64,000 bases of DNA from an uncultured Aquimarina sp. Lineage in GTDB: Bacteria; Bacteroidota; Bacteroidia; Flavobacteriales; Flavobacteriaceae. Below, in pieces: positions 52,380 to 60,930 of this stretch. The translations under genes and the position numbers were made by a program. The DNA is taken from assembly GCA_947498765.1 (NCBI GenBank), contig CANMLG010000045.1:1-64000 (forward strand), in the 5' to 3' direction. Position 1 is the first letter of the stretch. Each line of letters opens with the position of its first letter. The notes beneath the pieces are model-generated. The model saw only the letters and a list, made by a program, of their open reading frames with translations, made no database searches and was not told where the DNA came from.

Positions 52380-52417
52380 CAACATAATTCTAAATAGAAT
52401 GTATTTTACATTACAAC

Positions 52418-53116
52418 CTATTGCTTTTTAGCTTCTTCTATAGCTTCTTTTTGCATTTTTTCATTAGCTACAATTCCTAATTCTACCCTTCTATTTTTAC
52501 TTCTCCCCTCGGGGGTACTGTTGTCATATTTTGGCTTTGTTTCTCCAAACCATTGTACACTAAAACGCAAAGGATCCAAGCCATGGGTTTTTAAATAGGC
52601 AGCTACCGATTCTGCTCTATTTTTTGACAATTGTAAGTTGTATGGCTCAGCACCACTACTATCGGTATGCCCGGATATAGAAATATTTGTATCGGCATAA
52701 TCAATTAGAATTTTTTGTAAACGTTGTAATGTTTCTTCTGATTTTGCATTAATATTCGATTTAGAAGTATCAAAATAAATACCACTTTCCTCGTCAAAAA
52801 TTACATTAATACTTTCGCCGACACGCTCCACAACTGCACCAGGAATTTCCTCTTCAATACGCTCTGCCTGTTTATCCATTTTACGTCCAATAATACCTCC
52901 AGCAACACCACCCAATACTCCACCTAGTACTGCTCCTAATTCTGAATTACCTCCTTTTCCTATATTATTCCCTAATATACCTCCTATTACAGCTCCTCCA
53001 ACGGCTCCAATTCCAGCGCCTTTTTGTGTATTATTTGCATTTTGTACCGCTTTACAACTTATTAACATACTTGCCGAAAGTAGTAGTATTCCTAGTTTAT
53101 TTGATATCATTTTCAT
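52418..53116 (-). CDS. OmpA-family lipoprotein with Gly-zipper segment (YiaD-like)
   Basis: The signal ends in a lipobox (SMLISC), so a lipid-anchored outer-membrane protein is expected. A glycine-rich Gly-zipper stretch (GAVGGAVIGGILGNNIGKGG) follows, then the OmpA C-terminal domain with SGHTDSSGAEPYNLQLSKNRA and the GRSKNRRVEL end, which bind peptidoglycan. The frame opens at a GTG at 53125 inside the upstream gene, but the ATG at 53116 fits better: it comes 1 bp after that gene's stop and gives a normal signal peptide. It is co-transcribed with the lipocalin-like lipoprotein and is followed by a clear terminator. Confidence 0.9.
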   Translation of the reverse strand: MKMISNKLGILLLSASMLISCKAVQNANNTQKGAGIGAVGGAVIGGILGNNIGKGGNSELGAVLGGVLGGVAGGIIGRKMDKQAERIEEEIPGAVVERVGESINVIFDEESGIYFDTSKSNINAKSEETLQRLQKILIDYADTNISISGHTDSSGAEPYNLQLSKNRAESVAAYLKTHGLDPLRFSVQWFGETKPKYDNSTPEGRSKNRRVELGIVANEKMQKEAIEEAKKQ

Positions 53117-53117
53117 G

Positions 53118-53603
53118 TTATTCACTTTTTGTAAAATTCATAGTTATTTTAAAAGGCTTCCCTTCAAATTGTAATTTTTGAGACCAAACCATTTGACTTG
53201 CATCCAAACTTTCTAAAGTTGTTCTAAATCCCTTATTCCCTTCAATACTTTTCTTTTTTACGGTGAGTGGTTTCATCATAAAACTATAAGTTTCTTGAGT
53301 ACCTTGTAATGGAATTGTCCATTTTAAATTTTTTACAGAGGTATCACAACCTTCAGTTAAAAACTGATACGTTCCTGTATTATTATTGGGTACGAATTGC
53401 CATTTACTTCCTTCAAAACAATTCGCTCCTGCGTCATTATATAATTTTACATTAAAAGTTCCTGGTCTACTGTATGAAACCTTTGTTAATATCCAATTAC
53501 CTTTCAATGTTTTTTCTGCTTGCCGTATAGGTTGCATAGTCTTACATCCATATGTAAATAACAATAATGTACATAAACCCCCCAACTTGTTATTAAAATT
53601 CAT
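53118..53603 (-). CDS. Lipocalin-family lipoprotein, 161 aa
   Basis: The signal peptide ends in TYGCKTM, a lipobox-like site, so lipid anchoring is likely. The core opens with LKGNWILTKVSY, the GxW motif of lipocalin-like domains, and is predicted all-beta (SKWQFVPNNNTGTYQF; MVWSQKLQFEG). The ligand is unknown. It is the first gene of a two-gene unit with the OmpA-like lipoprotein, a pairing often seen in flavobacteria. Its promoter should lie in the 232-bp divergent gap before the oxygenase gene. Confidence 0.85.
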   Translation of the reverse strand: MNFNNKLGGLCTLLLFTYGCKTMQPIRQAEKTLKGNWILTKVSYSRPGTFNVKLYNDAGANCFEGSKWQFVPNNNTGTYQFLTEGCDTSVKNLKWTIPLQGTQETYSFMMKPLTVKKKSIEGNKGFRTTLESLDASQMVWSQKLQFEGKPFKITMNFTKSE

Positions 53604-53835
53604 AGATCAAATAGTATTTGTTAAAAATAAATTATTAACACATTCATTAGCTACAAATTACGATTAATAAACCTATATTCAAATAACATTAACAGTACCA
53701 CAACATCATCCTCCAAAATAGTAACTTGTCGTTAGTCTTATTTACATCCAAAAATTGGTTTTAAAATCTATAGTATAATTCTCATTTAAAAATGAAATAA
53801 TAGTAATTTAGCGCTAGCTTAATCAATTGTTCCCT

Positions 53836-54783
53836 ATGACTACGATCCCTAGTTTAGACCTATCCTTATTTTTATCTGATAATCCATCAAAAAAACAACA
53901 ATTTGTTACTGATTTAGGAAATGCATTTGAAGAAATTGGTTTTATATCATTAAAAAATCATTTTCTTTCAGAAACATTAACTACTCAACTTTATAAAGAA
54001 ATTAAAGCTTTTTTTGATTTACCTAAGGCTACTAAAAAAACTTATGAAATTCCAAAACTCCATGGGCAACGTGGATATACTTCCTTTGGAAAAGAACAAG
54101 CTGTTGGCCACAAAAAAGCAGACTTAAAAGAATTTTGGCATTTTGGACAGGAACCAAAATCCGACCTTGAATACACCAAGGATTATCATAAAAACATTCA
54201 GGTTACCGAACTTCCAAATTTTAACTCAATTGGAATGGACGCTTTTAAAATGCTTGAAAAAACAGGACAATATTTATTAAAAGCTATTGCTTTGTATTTA
54301 GAACTTCCGGAAACTTATTTTGATAAATGGAGTACTAACGGGAATAGCATTTTACGCCCTATTCACTACCCTCCTATTACCGAAGCACCCAAAGATGCCA
54401 TTAGAGCAGGTGCGCATGGTGACATTAATTTGATTACACTTTTAATGGGCGCTTCCACTGGTGGCTTACAGGTACTAAACAAACAAGAACAATGGATTGA
54501 TGCAGCTCCTCACGAAAATGAATTAGTTATAAATGTAGGTGATATGCTAGAACGTTTGACAAATAACAAATTACGATCAACAATACACAGAGTAATCAAC
54601 CCTCCAAAAGAAAGTTGGGATCAACCTCGTTATTCTATTCCATTTTTTATGCATCCACGCTTGGATATGCCTTTAAATTGTTTGGAAGTATGCGTTAACC
54701 AAACACATCCTAAAGCTTATGATGACATTTTAGCTGGAGACTTTTTGTATGAACGTTTAGTGGCTATTGGATTGATAAAGTAG
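53836..54783 (+). CDS. 2-oxoglutarate/Fe(II)-dependent oxygenase, isopenicillin-N-synthase-like
   Basis: The IPNS-like fold is shown by the N-terminal DIOX_N region (GNAFEEIGFISLKNH) and the C-terminal double-stranded beta-helix. Iron ligands are His194 and Asp196 in AGAHGDINLITLL and His251 in STIHRV; Arg265 and Ser267 (RYSIPFF) fit 2-oxoglutarate binding. The segment VGDMLERLTNNKLRSTIHRV is typical. The substrate cannot be predicted; no biosynthetic cluster surrounds it. The frame begins with TTG at 53827, but the ATG at 53836 (MTTIPSLDL) is the likely start, giving about 315 residues. A heptamer repeat begins immediately after the stop. Confidence 0.9.
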   Translation: MTTIPSLDLSLFLSDNPSKKQQFVTDLGNAFEEIGFISLKNHFLSETLTTQLYKEIKAFFDLPKATKKTYEIPKLHGQRGYTSFGKEQAVGHKKADLKEFWHFGQEPKSDLEYTKDYHKNIQVTELPNFNSIGMDAFKMLEKTGQYLLKAIALYLELPETYFDKWSTNGNSILRPIHYPPITEAPKDAIRAGAHGDINLITLLMGASTGGLQVLNKQEQWIDAAPHENELVINVGDMLERLTNNKLRSTIHRVINPPKESWDQPRYSIPFFMHPRLDMPLNCLEVCVNQTHPKAYDDILAGDFLYERLVAIGLIK

Positions 54784-54962
54784 TTGATGGTTGATGGTTG
54801 ATGGTTGATGGTTGATGGTAAAATAAATTATTCTACTTTTTTATTCAAAAAAAATAGAATAATTTTCAAATAAAATTTAATCATACTCTTAACTTTGTTT
54901 TATTCAAAAAACTACTAACTACTAACAACCCAAAACCGTCAACCCAAAACGCTCAACTAAGA
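54784..54962. repeat. Intergenic repeat element 1: (ttgatgg)x5 plus AT-rich body
   Basis: Five perfect copies of ttgatgg (54784-54818) start directly after the oxygenase stop. An AT-rich body beginning with aaaataaattattct follows, then aaataaaattta, ending in short CAAC-rich units (about 54920-54960). The same order of parts recurs at 56413-56633. The right-end units gtcaaccc and gctcaac are near-complementary to the left heptamer, so the ends could pair. Confidence 0.65.
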
Positions 54963-54968
54963 AAAAAT

Positions 54969-55319
54969 ATGGCAAAAAAGAAAAAATTAGGTTTGGAAGA
55001 TTTAGGTGGATTTGTATTTTCTACTAACGAGGATTTTGATTTTGAAACTGATCATAATCATGAAAATTTAGCCCCTAATGAACAATATTTAGAAGCTCAT
55101 TTTAGCAACAAAGGAAGAGGTGGCAAAACAGTCACTATTGTGAAAGGTTTTATTGGTAATGAAGACGATTTAAAATTACTCGCCAAATTATTAAAAAAGA
55201 AATGTGGAGTGGGTGGCGCAGTCAAAGATGGAGAAATCATTATTCAAGGAAATTACCGTGATAAAATTATGGAAATTCTGAAAAAAGAAAAATATAACGT
55301 AAAACGTGTTGGAGGCTAA
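54969..55319 (+). CDS. SUI1/eIF1-like translation factor (YciH type), 116 aa
   Basis: The C-terminal two thirds form the SUI1 fold: GKTVTIVKGFIG, LAKLLKKKCGVGGAVKDGEIIIQGNYRDKI. In archaea and eukaryotes this family checks start-codon selection; the bacterial YciH members affect initiation fidelity under stress. The first ~45 residues form a Lys-rich and acidic tail (MAKKKKLGLEDLGG, FDFETDHNHEN). It is cytoplasmic. It stands alone between two heptamer-type repeat spacers. Confidence 0.92.
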   Translation: MAKKKKLGLEDLGGFVFSTNEDFDFETDHNHENLAPNEQYLEAHFSNKGRGGKTVTIVKGFIGNEDDLKLLAKLLKKKCGVGGAVKDGEIIIQGNYRDKIMEILKKEKYNVKRVGG

Positions 55320-55418
55320 TGTTGGTAGTTTTCGGAAACAAAATCTGAATTAACTTATTGTTCTATCACATAATAATTATTAATAATCTCGAATGCTCTT
55401 ATTTAAACCTACATACAA

Positions 55419-55452
55419 CCTTCAACCCTTAATCTTCAACCCTCAACCCTAG
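55419..55452. repeat. Degenerate caaccc heptamer arm in the spacer after the SUI1-like gene
   Basis: The tract ccttcaacccttaatcttca and what follows contains four degenerate heptamers of the ttcaaccc/ctcaaccc type. Its reverse complement resembles the ttaaggg and ttgatgg heptamers of the two neighbouring spacers. It looks like a lone right arm of the same repeat family. Confidence 0.5.
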
Positions 55453-55495
55453 TCTCATAAACAAGAAACATCTTTTCAATTAATATCAAAAACAA

Positions 55496-56347
55496 ATGAA
55501 AAAAATAAAAATAGGTGGTGTACCAGAACATTTTAATCTACCTTGGCATTTATGTATTGAAAATGGAAATTTTTCAAAACAAAACCTAAGGGTTACTTGG
55601 CAAGATTTCCCTGGTGGTACTGGAGCGATGTGTAAAGCTTTACGCGAAAAGGAAATTGATGTAGCTATAATACTTACCGAAGGTTTTGTAAAAGATAGTA
55701 TTGCAGGAAATCCTTCTAAAATTGTACAAACTTATATTGAAACCCCATTAATCTGGGGGATTCATGTAGATGACAAATCTAGTTATAAACAGATTACTGA
55801 TATTCAAAATACGAAAGCAGCCATAAGTCGTTATGGATCTGGATCCCATTTAATGGCCTATATAAACGCACAACAACAAGCTTGGAACACCAATGACCTT
55901 TCATTTGAGGTAGTCGGAAACTTAAATGGTGCTATAAAAAGTTTACATGAAGGAACCTCTGATTATTTTATGTGGGAACATTTTACTACAAAACCATTAG
56001 TTGATAATGGAACTTTCCGAAGAATTGGGGACTGCCCTACTCCGTGGCCTTGTTTTGTGATTGCGGTTCGCGATGAACTTTTAGAGCAAGAACCCGAAAG
56101 TGTTCAAAAAATGCTTCGGGTAATTAATACTGAAACTGCCACTTTTAAACAAAAAGAAAATATTTCAGAATTATTAGCTAAGCGTTACGAGCAAAAATTA
56201 GAAGACATTACCAAATGGTTAAACATTACCGAATGGAGTCAACAACAAATTAGTAATGACACTTTAACTAAAGTCCAAAACCAATTATTTGATCTTGATG
56301 TTATTGACAAAAAAGTAGATTATTCTTCTTTAGTTCATAATATGTAA
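55496..56347 (+). CDS. Ca3427-like periplasmic-binding-fold protein without signal peptide, 283 aa
   Basis: The protein resembles type 2 substrate-binding proteins of the nitrate/taurine/thiamine-precursor group, closest in type to the Ca3427-like family. Visible features are GGVPEHFNLPWHLCIENG, the Gly-rich WQDFPGGTGAMCKAL loop, AAISRYGSGSHLMAY and GDCPTPWPCFVIAV. It has no signal peptide, so it is probably cytoplasmic, and no ABC permease or ATPase lies nearby. It may bind a small metabolite or act as an enzyme of this fold; the ligand is unknown. It is flanked by repeat-bearing spacers and appears monocistronic. Confidence 0.8.
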   Translation: MKKIKIGGVPEHFNLPWHLCIENGNFSKQNLRVTWQDFPGGTGAMCKALREKEIDVAIILTEGFVKDSIAGNPSKIVQTYIETPLIWGIHVDDKSSYKQITDIQNTKAAISRYGSGSHLMAYINAQQQAWNTNDLSFEVVGNLNGAIKSLHEGTSDYFMWEHFTTKPLVDNGTFRRIGDCPTPWPCFVIAVRDELLEQEPESVQKMLRVINTETATFKQKENISELLAKRYEQKLEDITKWLNITEWSQQQISNDTLTKVQNQLFDLDVIDKKVDYSSLVHNM

Positions 56348-56799
56348 ATTCAAAATAATAAACATTTAAAAGATATTTCTATCAAAGTAGTCAACCGATT
56401 TTGGGGATATTCACCTAAGGATTAAGGGTTAAGGGTTAAGGGTTAAGGGTTAAGGGTTAAAATAAATTATTCTTTTATTCTTGATAAAAAGCAGACTAAT
56501 TTTTAAATAAAATTTAACCCAACTCGCTTAAGTTTATTTTTCTATTAAAAAGTATAATTAAAAACTAACTACTCACAATTCACAACTGATAACTGATAAC
56601 TCACAAATCACAAATCACAACTGATAACCATTAAATTAACCTTGATTACATTTACCTAACATCATAACTTCAATAAATAATTTTTTATTTACAATTTCAT
56701 AAAAAACACTTCTTAAAAATTATACTTAAGTAGTTTTTATTTGTGGTTCATTAACATTCCTTTTAGAAAACAATCTCTAAAAAGAGCAACACAAATACT
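56348..56799. other. 452-bp spacer upstream of the choice-of-anchor I gene
   Basis: Besides repeat element 2, the last ~165 bp are AT-rich and should hold the promoter of the downstream lipoprotein gene. No open frame and no hairpin terminator for the upstream gene were found. Confidence 0.4.
56413..56633. repeat. Intergenic repeat element 2: (ttaaggg)x5 plus AT-rich body
   Basis: Five perfect copies of ttaaggg (56422-56456) are followed by aaaataaattattct, aaataaaattta and ctaactact, in the same order as in element 1. The right end carries actgataact and acaaatcac units instead of CAAC units. The body is conserved while the heptamer sequence differs, so the two elements are diverged members of one family. 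Confidence 0.65.
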
Positions 56800-58356
56800 A
56801 TGAAACTAATCTATAAATCTATTATTTCAACAGCAATAGCAACGGCTCTTTATTCATGTAAAGATGATGATATCACTGGACCTCCTCCAACAGAGAATCC
56901 TTTTGAAACTGAATTCTCCAAAATATCAAGTATACAAGTTTCTAATCAAGGAGTACCCGAAATTAGCGCTTATGACAAAGTAACTCAGCAGGTTTTTTCA
57001 ACAAACACTGAAGCCAAATTAGTAGAAGTTATTGATATTTCAGACGTTAACTCTCCTAAGCTAGTAGGAAATATAGACATTAGTATTTATGGAAAAAACC
57101 TAAATAGTGTAGCCGTACAAAATGGAATGCTAGCTGTAGCAATTGAAGGCAACGATAAAAATGCCGACGAAGGAAGTATCCTTGTTTTTGACACTCAAAA
57201 TTTAACCACACCTACTATAAATGTAAAAGCAGGTTTTTTACCTGATATGGTCACGTTTTCGCCAGACAGCAAATATATATTATCTGCAAATGAAGGGGAA
57301 CCTAATGATGAAAATACCGTAGACAAAAAAGGCTCAGTTAGTATTATTACTATGGCTACTAAAACAATAAAAACTTTAGATTTTACTTCATTTAATAGTC
57401 AAGAAGCTACTTTAGAAGCTAATGGTTTTAGAGTTTTTGGTCAGACTAACGGAATTGCAAATAAACTTGATGTTGATGTTGAACCAGAATATATTGCAGT
57501 TGCCGATGATTCTAAAACAGCTTATGTTGCTTTACAGGAAAACAATGGTATTGCTGTTGTTGATTTAATTACACAAACTATTACAGATATTTTACCTTTA
57601 GGAACTAAAGATTTTAATGATCCTGCGAACGCTTATGATGTTAGTGATAAAGATGATGCCTTTTCACTAGCCAACTGGAATGTAAAAAGTTTTTTTATGC
57701 CCGATGCTATTGACTACTTTACCTCCAACGGGATAGGCTATATCATTACAGCCAATGAAGGCGATGCCAGAGATTATGATGGATTTAGTGAAGAAGTAAG
57801 AGTTAAAGACTTAGCTTTAGATGAAACTGTTTACCTTAATGCTAAAGAATTACAAAAAAATGAAAATTTAGGAAGATTAAAAGTAACCACTGCCAATGGT
57901 GATGCAGATGGCGATGGCAAATTTGAACAAATTTTTGCTTACGGTGCACGTTCTTTTTCAATATGGACTACTAATGGATCTTTAGTATATGACAGCGGAA
58001 ATTCATTAGCTATAAAAACAGAAGAATTAGGCACGTATCCCGAAAATAGAAGTGATGATAAAGGCACTGAACCCGAAGCGGTAATCACCTATACTATAGG
58101 CGAATTTACATATGCTTTTATAGGTTTAGAAAGAAGCGGAAATGTATTTGTTTATGACATATCAAATCCAACTGCTCCTGTGTTTTTACAAAATTTACAA
58201 AACACTTCACCAGAAGGCTTAACTGTTGTTCCTGCTGCAGATAGTCCAAATGGAAAAGATTTATTAATTGTTAGTAATGAATTTCCTGATAAAGAATTTG
58301 TAATTGAAGATGCTAATGGTGGTGATTTTGGCAAACTTGTTATTTATTCAAAATAG
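56800..58356 (+). CDS. Choice-of-anchor I family beta-propeller lipoprotein, 518 aa
   Basis: A short signal ends in ALYSCKDDD, a lipobox followed by acidic residues, pointing to a lipid-anchored envelope protein. The rest is a beta-propeller-like repeat domain of the choice-of-anchor I family: VEVIDISDVNSPKLVG, DMVTFSPDSKYILSANEGEP, YIITANEGDARDYDGF and ARSFSIWTTNGSLVYDSG are typical. Family members are secreted or surface proteins found near phosphatases and nucleases; no activity is shown and no catalytic motif is visible here. In many bacteria the protein is anchored by T9SS or PEP-CTERM signals; this one uses a lipid. It is monocistronic with a good terminator 43 bp after its stop. Confidence 0.88.
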   Translation: MKLIYKSIISTAIATALYSCKDDDITGPPPTENPFETEFSKISSIQVSNQGVPEISAYDKVTQQVFSTNTEAKLVEVIDISDVNSPKLVGNIDISIYGKNLNSVAVQNGMLAVAIEGNDKNADEGSILVFDTQNLTTPTINVKAGFLPDMVTFSPDSKYILSANEGEPNDENTVDKKGSVSIITMATKTIKTLDFTSFNSQEATLEANGFRVFGQTNGIANKLDVDVEPEYIAVADDSKTAYVALQENNGIAVVDLITQTITDILPLGTKDFNDPANAYDVSDKDDAFSLANWNVKSFFMPDAIDYFTSNGIGYIITANEGDARDYDGFSEEVRVKDLALDETVYLNAKELQKNENLGRLKVTTANGDADGDGKFEQIFAYGARSFSIWTTNGSLVYDSGNSLAIKTEELGTYPENRSDDKGTEPEAVITYTIGEFTYAFIGLERSGNVFVYDISNPTAPVFLQNLQNTSPEGLTVVPAADSPNGKDLLIVSNEFPDKEFVIEDANGGDFGKLVIYSK

Positions 58357-58399
58357 ACCATAATCGACTTGATTAAATATAATTCATAAAAAAGTTTAG

Positions 58400-58422
58400 A
58401 AGCGACATTTATCGCTTTTTTT
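58400..58422 (+). terminator. Rho-independent terminator after the choice-of-anchor I gene
   Basis: AAGCGA and TCGCTT form a 6-bp stem around a 6-base loop and run into a T tract (58416-58422). Confidence 0.8.
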
Positions 58423-58582
58423 ATGTAACCTGAACTCGGTTACTATTTCAGGTGTCGTATAACATCAAACATTAGTTAAAAATCACAAAAAAATAGATTC
58501 TTGATAAAGAATAAGGCTTAAAATTTATTTTTTTATAAAATAATTCCTTTAATTTCAATTAAATGTATACTATTTCCACTTA

Positions 58583-58618
58583 TTTGCAATGTCAAAAAAA
58601 CAAATAACCCTATCTTTA
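58583..58618 (+). promoter_or_regulatory. Possible Bacteroidetes-type promoter of the first GH50 gene
   Basis: TTTG at 58583-58586 and TATCTTTA at 58611-58618 resemble the -33 TTTG and -7 TAnnTTTG elements. The 24-bp gap is longer than usual. The ATG lies about 29 bp downstream of the second box. Confidence 0.3.
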
Positions 58619-58646
58619 TCACAAAACAAATTAATTCTATTTCGCA

Positions 58647-60788
58647 ATGAGGTTAATTAAAACCAGACCAGTTAAATATCTAATTTTCGCACTTCTAATC
58701 AACTTTATAAGTTGTCAAAACAAAGCGCAAACACCACCCAATCCAGAAACAGAAAAAAAAGACACCAATGAGCTTGTTCTTTTTGATTTTAATGATGGGA
58801 TCGAGAAAGCTACTGTTAAAACAGATGATGCTAAATTTGAAGTAATTAAAGACAACAATACTTCTAAGCTTTTAGTTTCTACAAATTCAAACATTATCAA
58901 ACCAGGACTTGTTCTTCATAAACCTGAAGGGAAAACTTGGGATTTAAATGGTTTCTACCAAGTAAAAGCAGACGTAACTAATGTTGGTGATACGCCAATG
59001 CAAGTTGAATTCTATGTAGGAAATGATCCAGATGAATTAATTAAATGGTATTGTTCTGATTATGCCGATTTAGAACCTAAAGAATCTAAAACGATTACCG
59101 TTAATTTAGCATGGAGTGACTGGGTACACCAACCTCAACTTGATATTGTTGGTATGCGAGGTACTCCTGGTAAATTAAAAACAGATATTGCTGCCATTAA
59201 TGAAGTTTCATTTTATTCAAGGTATGCTAAAGTACCAAATCAATTTACGGTAAATAATGTAAGAGCTGTTGGTAAATTAGAGATTAAAGATACTACAAAC
59301 TTTTTCCCTTTTATAGATAAATTTGGCCAATATGCACACAAAGAATGGAAAGGAAAAACACATACGGCAGAGGATATAAAAAAGAATGCTGAAAAAGAAC
59401 TTGCGGAATTAGCCGCTAGTCCAGAACCAAAAAATCGTAACATATATGGAGGTTGGACTGCTGGTCCTAAACTAAAAGCTACAGGTTTTTTTAGAACGGA
59501 AAAGCATGATGGAAAATGGTGGATGGTAGATCCTGAAGGCTATCTATTTTGGTCAAATGGAGTAAACTGTGTAGCCTCTGATGCTGTTTTTACAGGTACG
59601 CAATACAGAGAAAAATATTTTGATGGGTTACCTACAAAAGAAGATAGTGAATATGGTCAATTTTATGAAGTAAGTAAACATTCTACACATGGTTTTTATC
59701 ATGATAAAATCCCTTATGATAGTTATAATTTTTACCAAGCTAACTTGTACAAAAAATATGGAAAAGATTGGTTAGAAAAATTTAGAGAATTATCACATAA
59801 GCGTTTACGTAGCTGGGGATTAAACACGATTGGTTTTGTATCTGATAATGGCGCTTTAGCTAAACGAAAAACACCTTATGTAGGTTCTATTTGGATTAAT
59901 GACACTCCCAAAATTAAAGGTTCTGTTGGTTTCTGGGGTAAATTCCATGATGTTTTTGATCCAAAATTCCGAAAAGCAGTAAATAAATCCGTAGCCAGTC
60001 AAAAATATGGCGCTGGTGATCCTTGGTGTATTGGTTACTTTATTGATAATGAATTAGCATGGGGATCTGTAGGCTCACTCGCCATAGGAGCATTAAAAAG
60101 CCCTGCATCACAACCTGCTAAAATTGAATTTATAAAAGACCTTAAAAAGAAGTATCAAACTATTGATAAGTTAAATAATCAATGGGGAACTACACATGCT
60201 TCGTGGAAAGCGCTTGCAGATTCAACATCTGCTCCAGATATGGCTAAAGCTAAAGAAGATTTAGTCGCATTTTACGAAAAAATTGCAGATACTTATTTTA
60301 GAATTATTAAAGAAGGACTTAACACCATCGCTCCTAAACAAAATTACTTAGGATGTCGTTTTGCTTGGGCTAACAATGATGTAGTTTTAACAGCTGCAAG
60401 TAAGTACATGGATATCATGAGTTTTAACAAATACGAATATAGTGTTGAAAACGTAGGCCTACCTAAAGGAGTTGATAAACCCATTATGATTGGAGAATTT
60501 CATTTTGGTGCTACCGATCGTGGACATTATCATGCTGGTGTAAAATCAGCTGATAGCCAATCAGATCGAGGAGTACGCTATGAAAAATATATGAAAGGCG
60601 CTTTACAAAACCCTTTAATTGTTGGAGCCCATTATTTCCAATACTTAGACCAACCATTAACTGGTCGTTTTGATGGCGAAAATTACAATATTGGATGTGT
60701 TGATATTTGCGATAAACCTTATGAAGAATTTATTTCTAAAGTAAAAGAAGTAGCTTATAATTTATTTGAATTACGTTCTGCAAAATAG
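58647..60788 (+). CDS. GH50-type beta-agarase-like lipoprotein, copy 1, 713 aa
   Basis: A signal with lipobox NFISC marks a lipoprotein. Residues ~40-210 form an N-terminal beta-sandwich (LFDFNDGIEKA; YVGNDPDELIKWYCSDY), and residues ~265-700 the (beta/alpha)8 domain. Signatures include GFFRTEKHDGKWWMVDPEG, the acid/base region GYFIDNELAWG with Glu469, and the nucleophile region PIMIGEFHFG with Glu617. This matches family GH50, whose known members are beta-agarases that cut beta-1,4 links in agarose. Activity on agar or a related algal galactan is inferred, not shown. The second copy is 142 bp downstream. No SusCD pair or sulfatase lies within the window, so the substrate is not supported by context. 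Confidence 0.88.
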   Translation: MRLIKTRPVKYLIFALLINFISCQNKAQTPPNPETEKKDTNELVLFDFNDGIEKATVKTDDAKFEVIKDNNTSKLLVSTNSNIIKPGLVLHKPEGKTWDLNGFYQVKADVTNVGDTPMQVEFYVGNDPDELIKWYCSDYADLEPKESKTITVNLAWSDWVHQPQLDIVGMRGTPGKLKTDIAAINEVSFYSRYAKVPNQFTVNNVRAVGKLEIKDTTNFFPFIDKFGQYAHKEWKGKTHTAEDIKKNAEKELAELAASPEPKNRNIYGGWTAGPKLKATGFFRTEKHDGKWWMVDPEGYLFWSNGVNCVASDAVFTGTQYREKYFDGLPTKEDSEYGQFYEVSKHSTHGFYHDKIPYDSYNFYQANLYKKYGKDWLEKFRELSHKRLRSWGLNTIGFVSDNGALAKRKTPYVGSIWINDTPKIKGSVGFWGKFHDVFDPKFRKAVNKSVASQKYGAGDPWCIGYFIDNELAWGSVGSLAIGALKSPASQPAKIEFIKDLKKKYQTIDKLNNQWGTTHASWKALADSTSAPDMAKAKEDLVAFYEKIADTYFRIIKEGLNTIAPKQNYLGCRFAWANNDVVLTAASKYMDIMSFNKYEYSVENVGLPKGVDKPIMIGEFHFGATDRGHYHAGVKSADSQSDRGVRYEKYMKGALQNPLIVGAHYFQYLDQPLTGRFDGENYNIGCVDICDKPYEEFISKVKEVAYNLFELRSAK

Positions 60789-60810
60789 AAAACAGTATAC
60801 AACTTGATTT

Positions 60811-60850
60811 ATCTAAAAAGCTCCTTCTAATGAAGGGGCTTTTTTTAGAT
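60811..60850 (+). terminator. Terminator after GH50 copy 1
   Basis: AAAAAGCTCCTTC and GAAGGGGCTTTTTTT form a long stem around TAAT, extended by ATCT/AGAT after a two-base bulge. The core aaagctccttctaat is identical to the hairpin inside the 3' end of ogt (63088-63102). Confidence 0.85.
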
Positions 60851-60930
60851 AATAGCGAAAAATAAAATGAATACATAGTATAATTTAATTCGATCAATGC
60901 ACAATATCTTTTCCCTTTAAATCATAGCCC

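Noticed and set aside
53827..53835. TTG start for the 2OG oxygenase
   Set aside because: The ATG nine bases later gives the conserved start and needs no rare start codon.
56422..56456. Telomere-like ttaaggg repeats
   Set aside because: They are five copies only, internal, and part of an intergenic element whose sister copy uses ttgatgg. No end structure is present.
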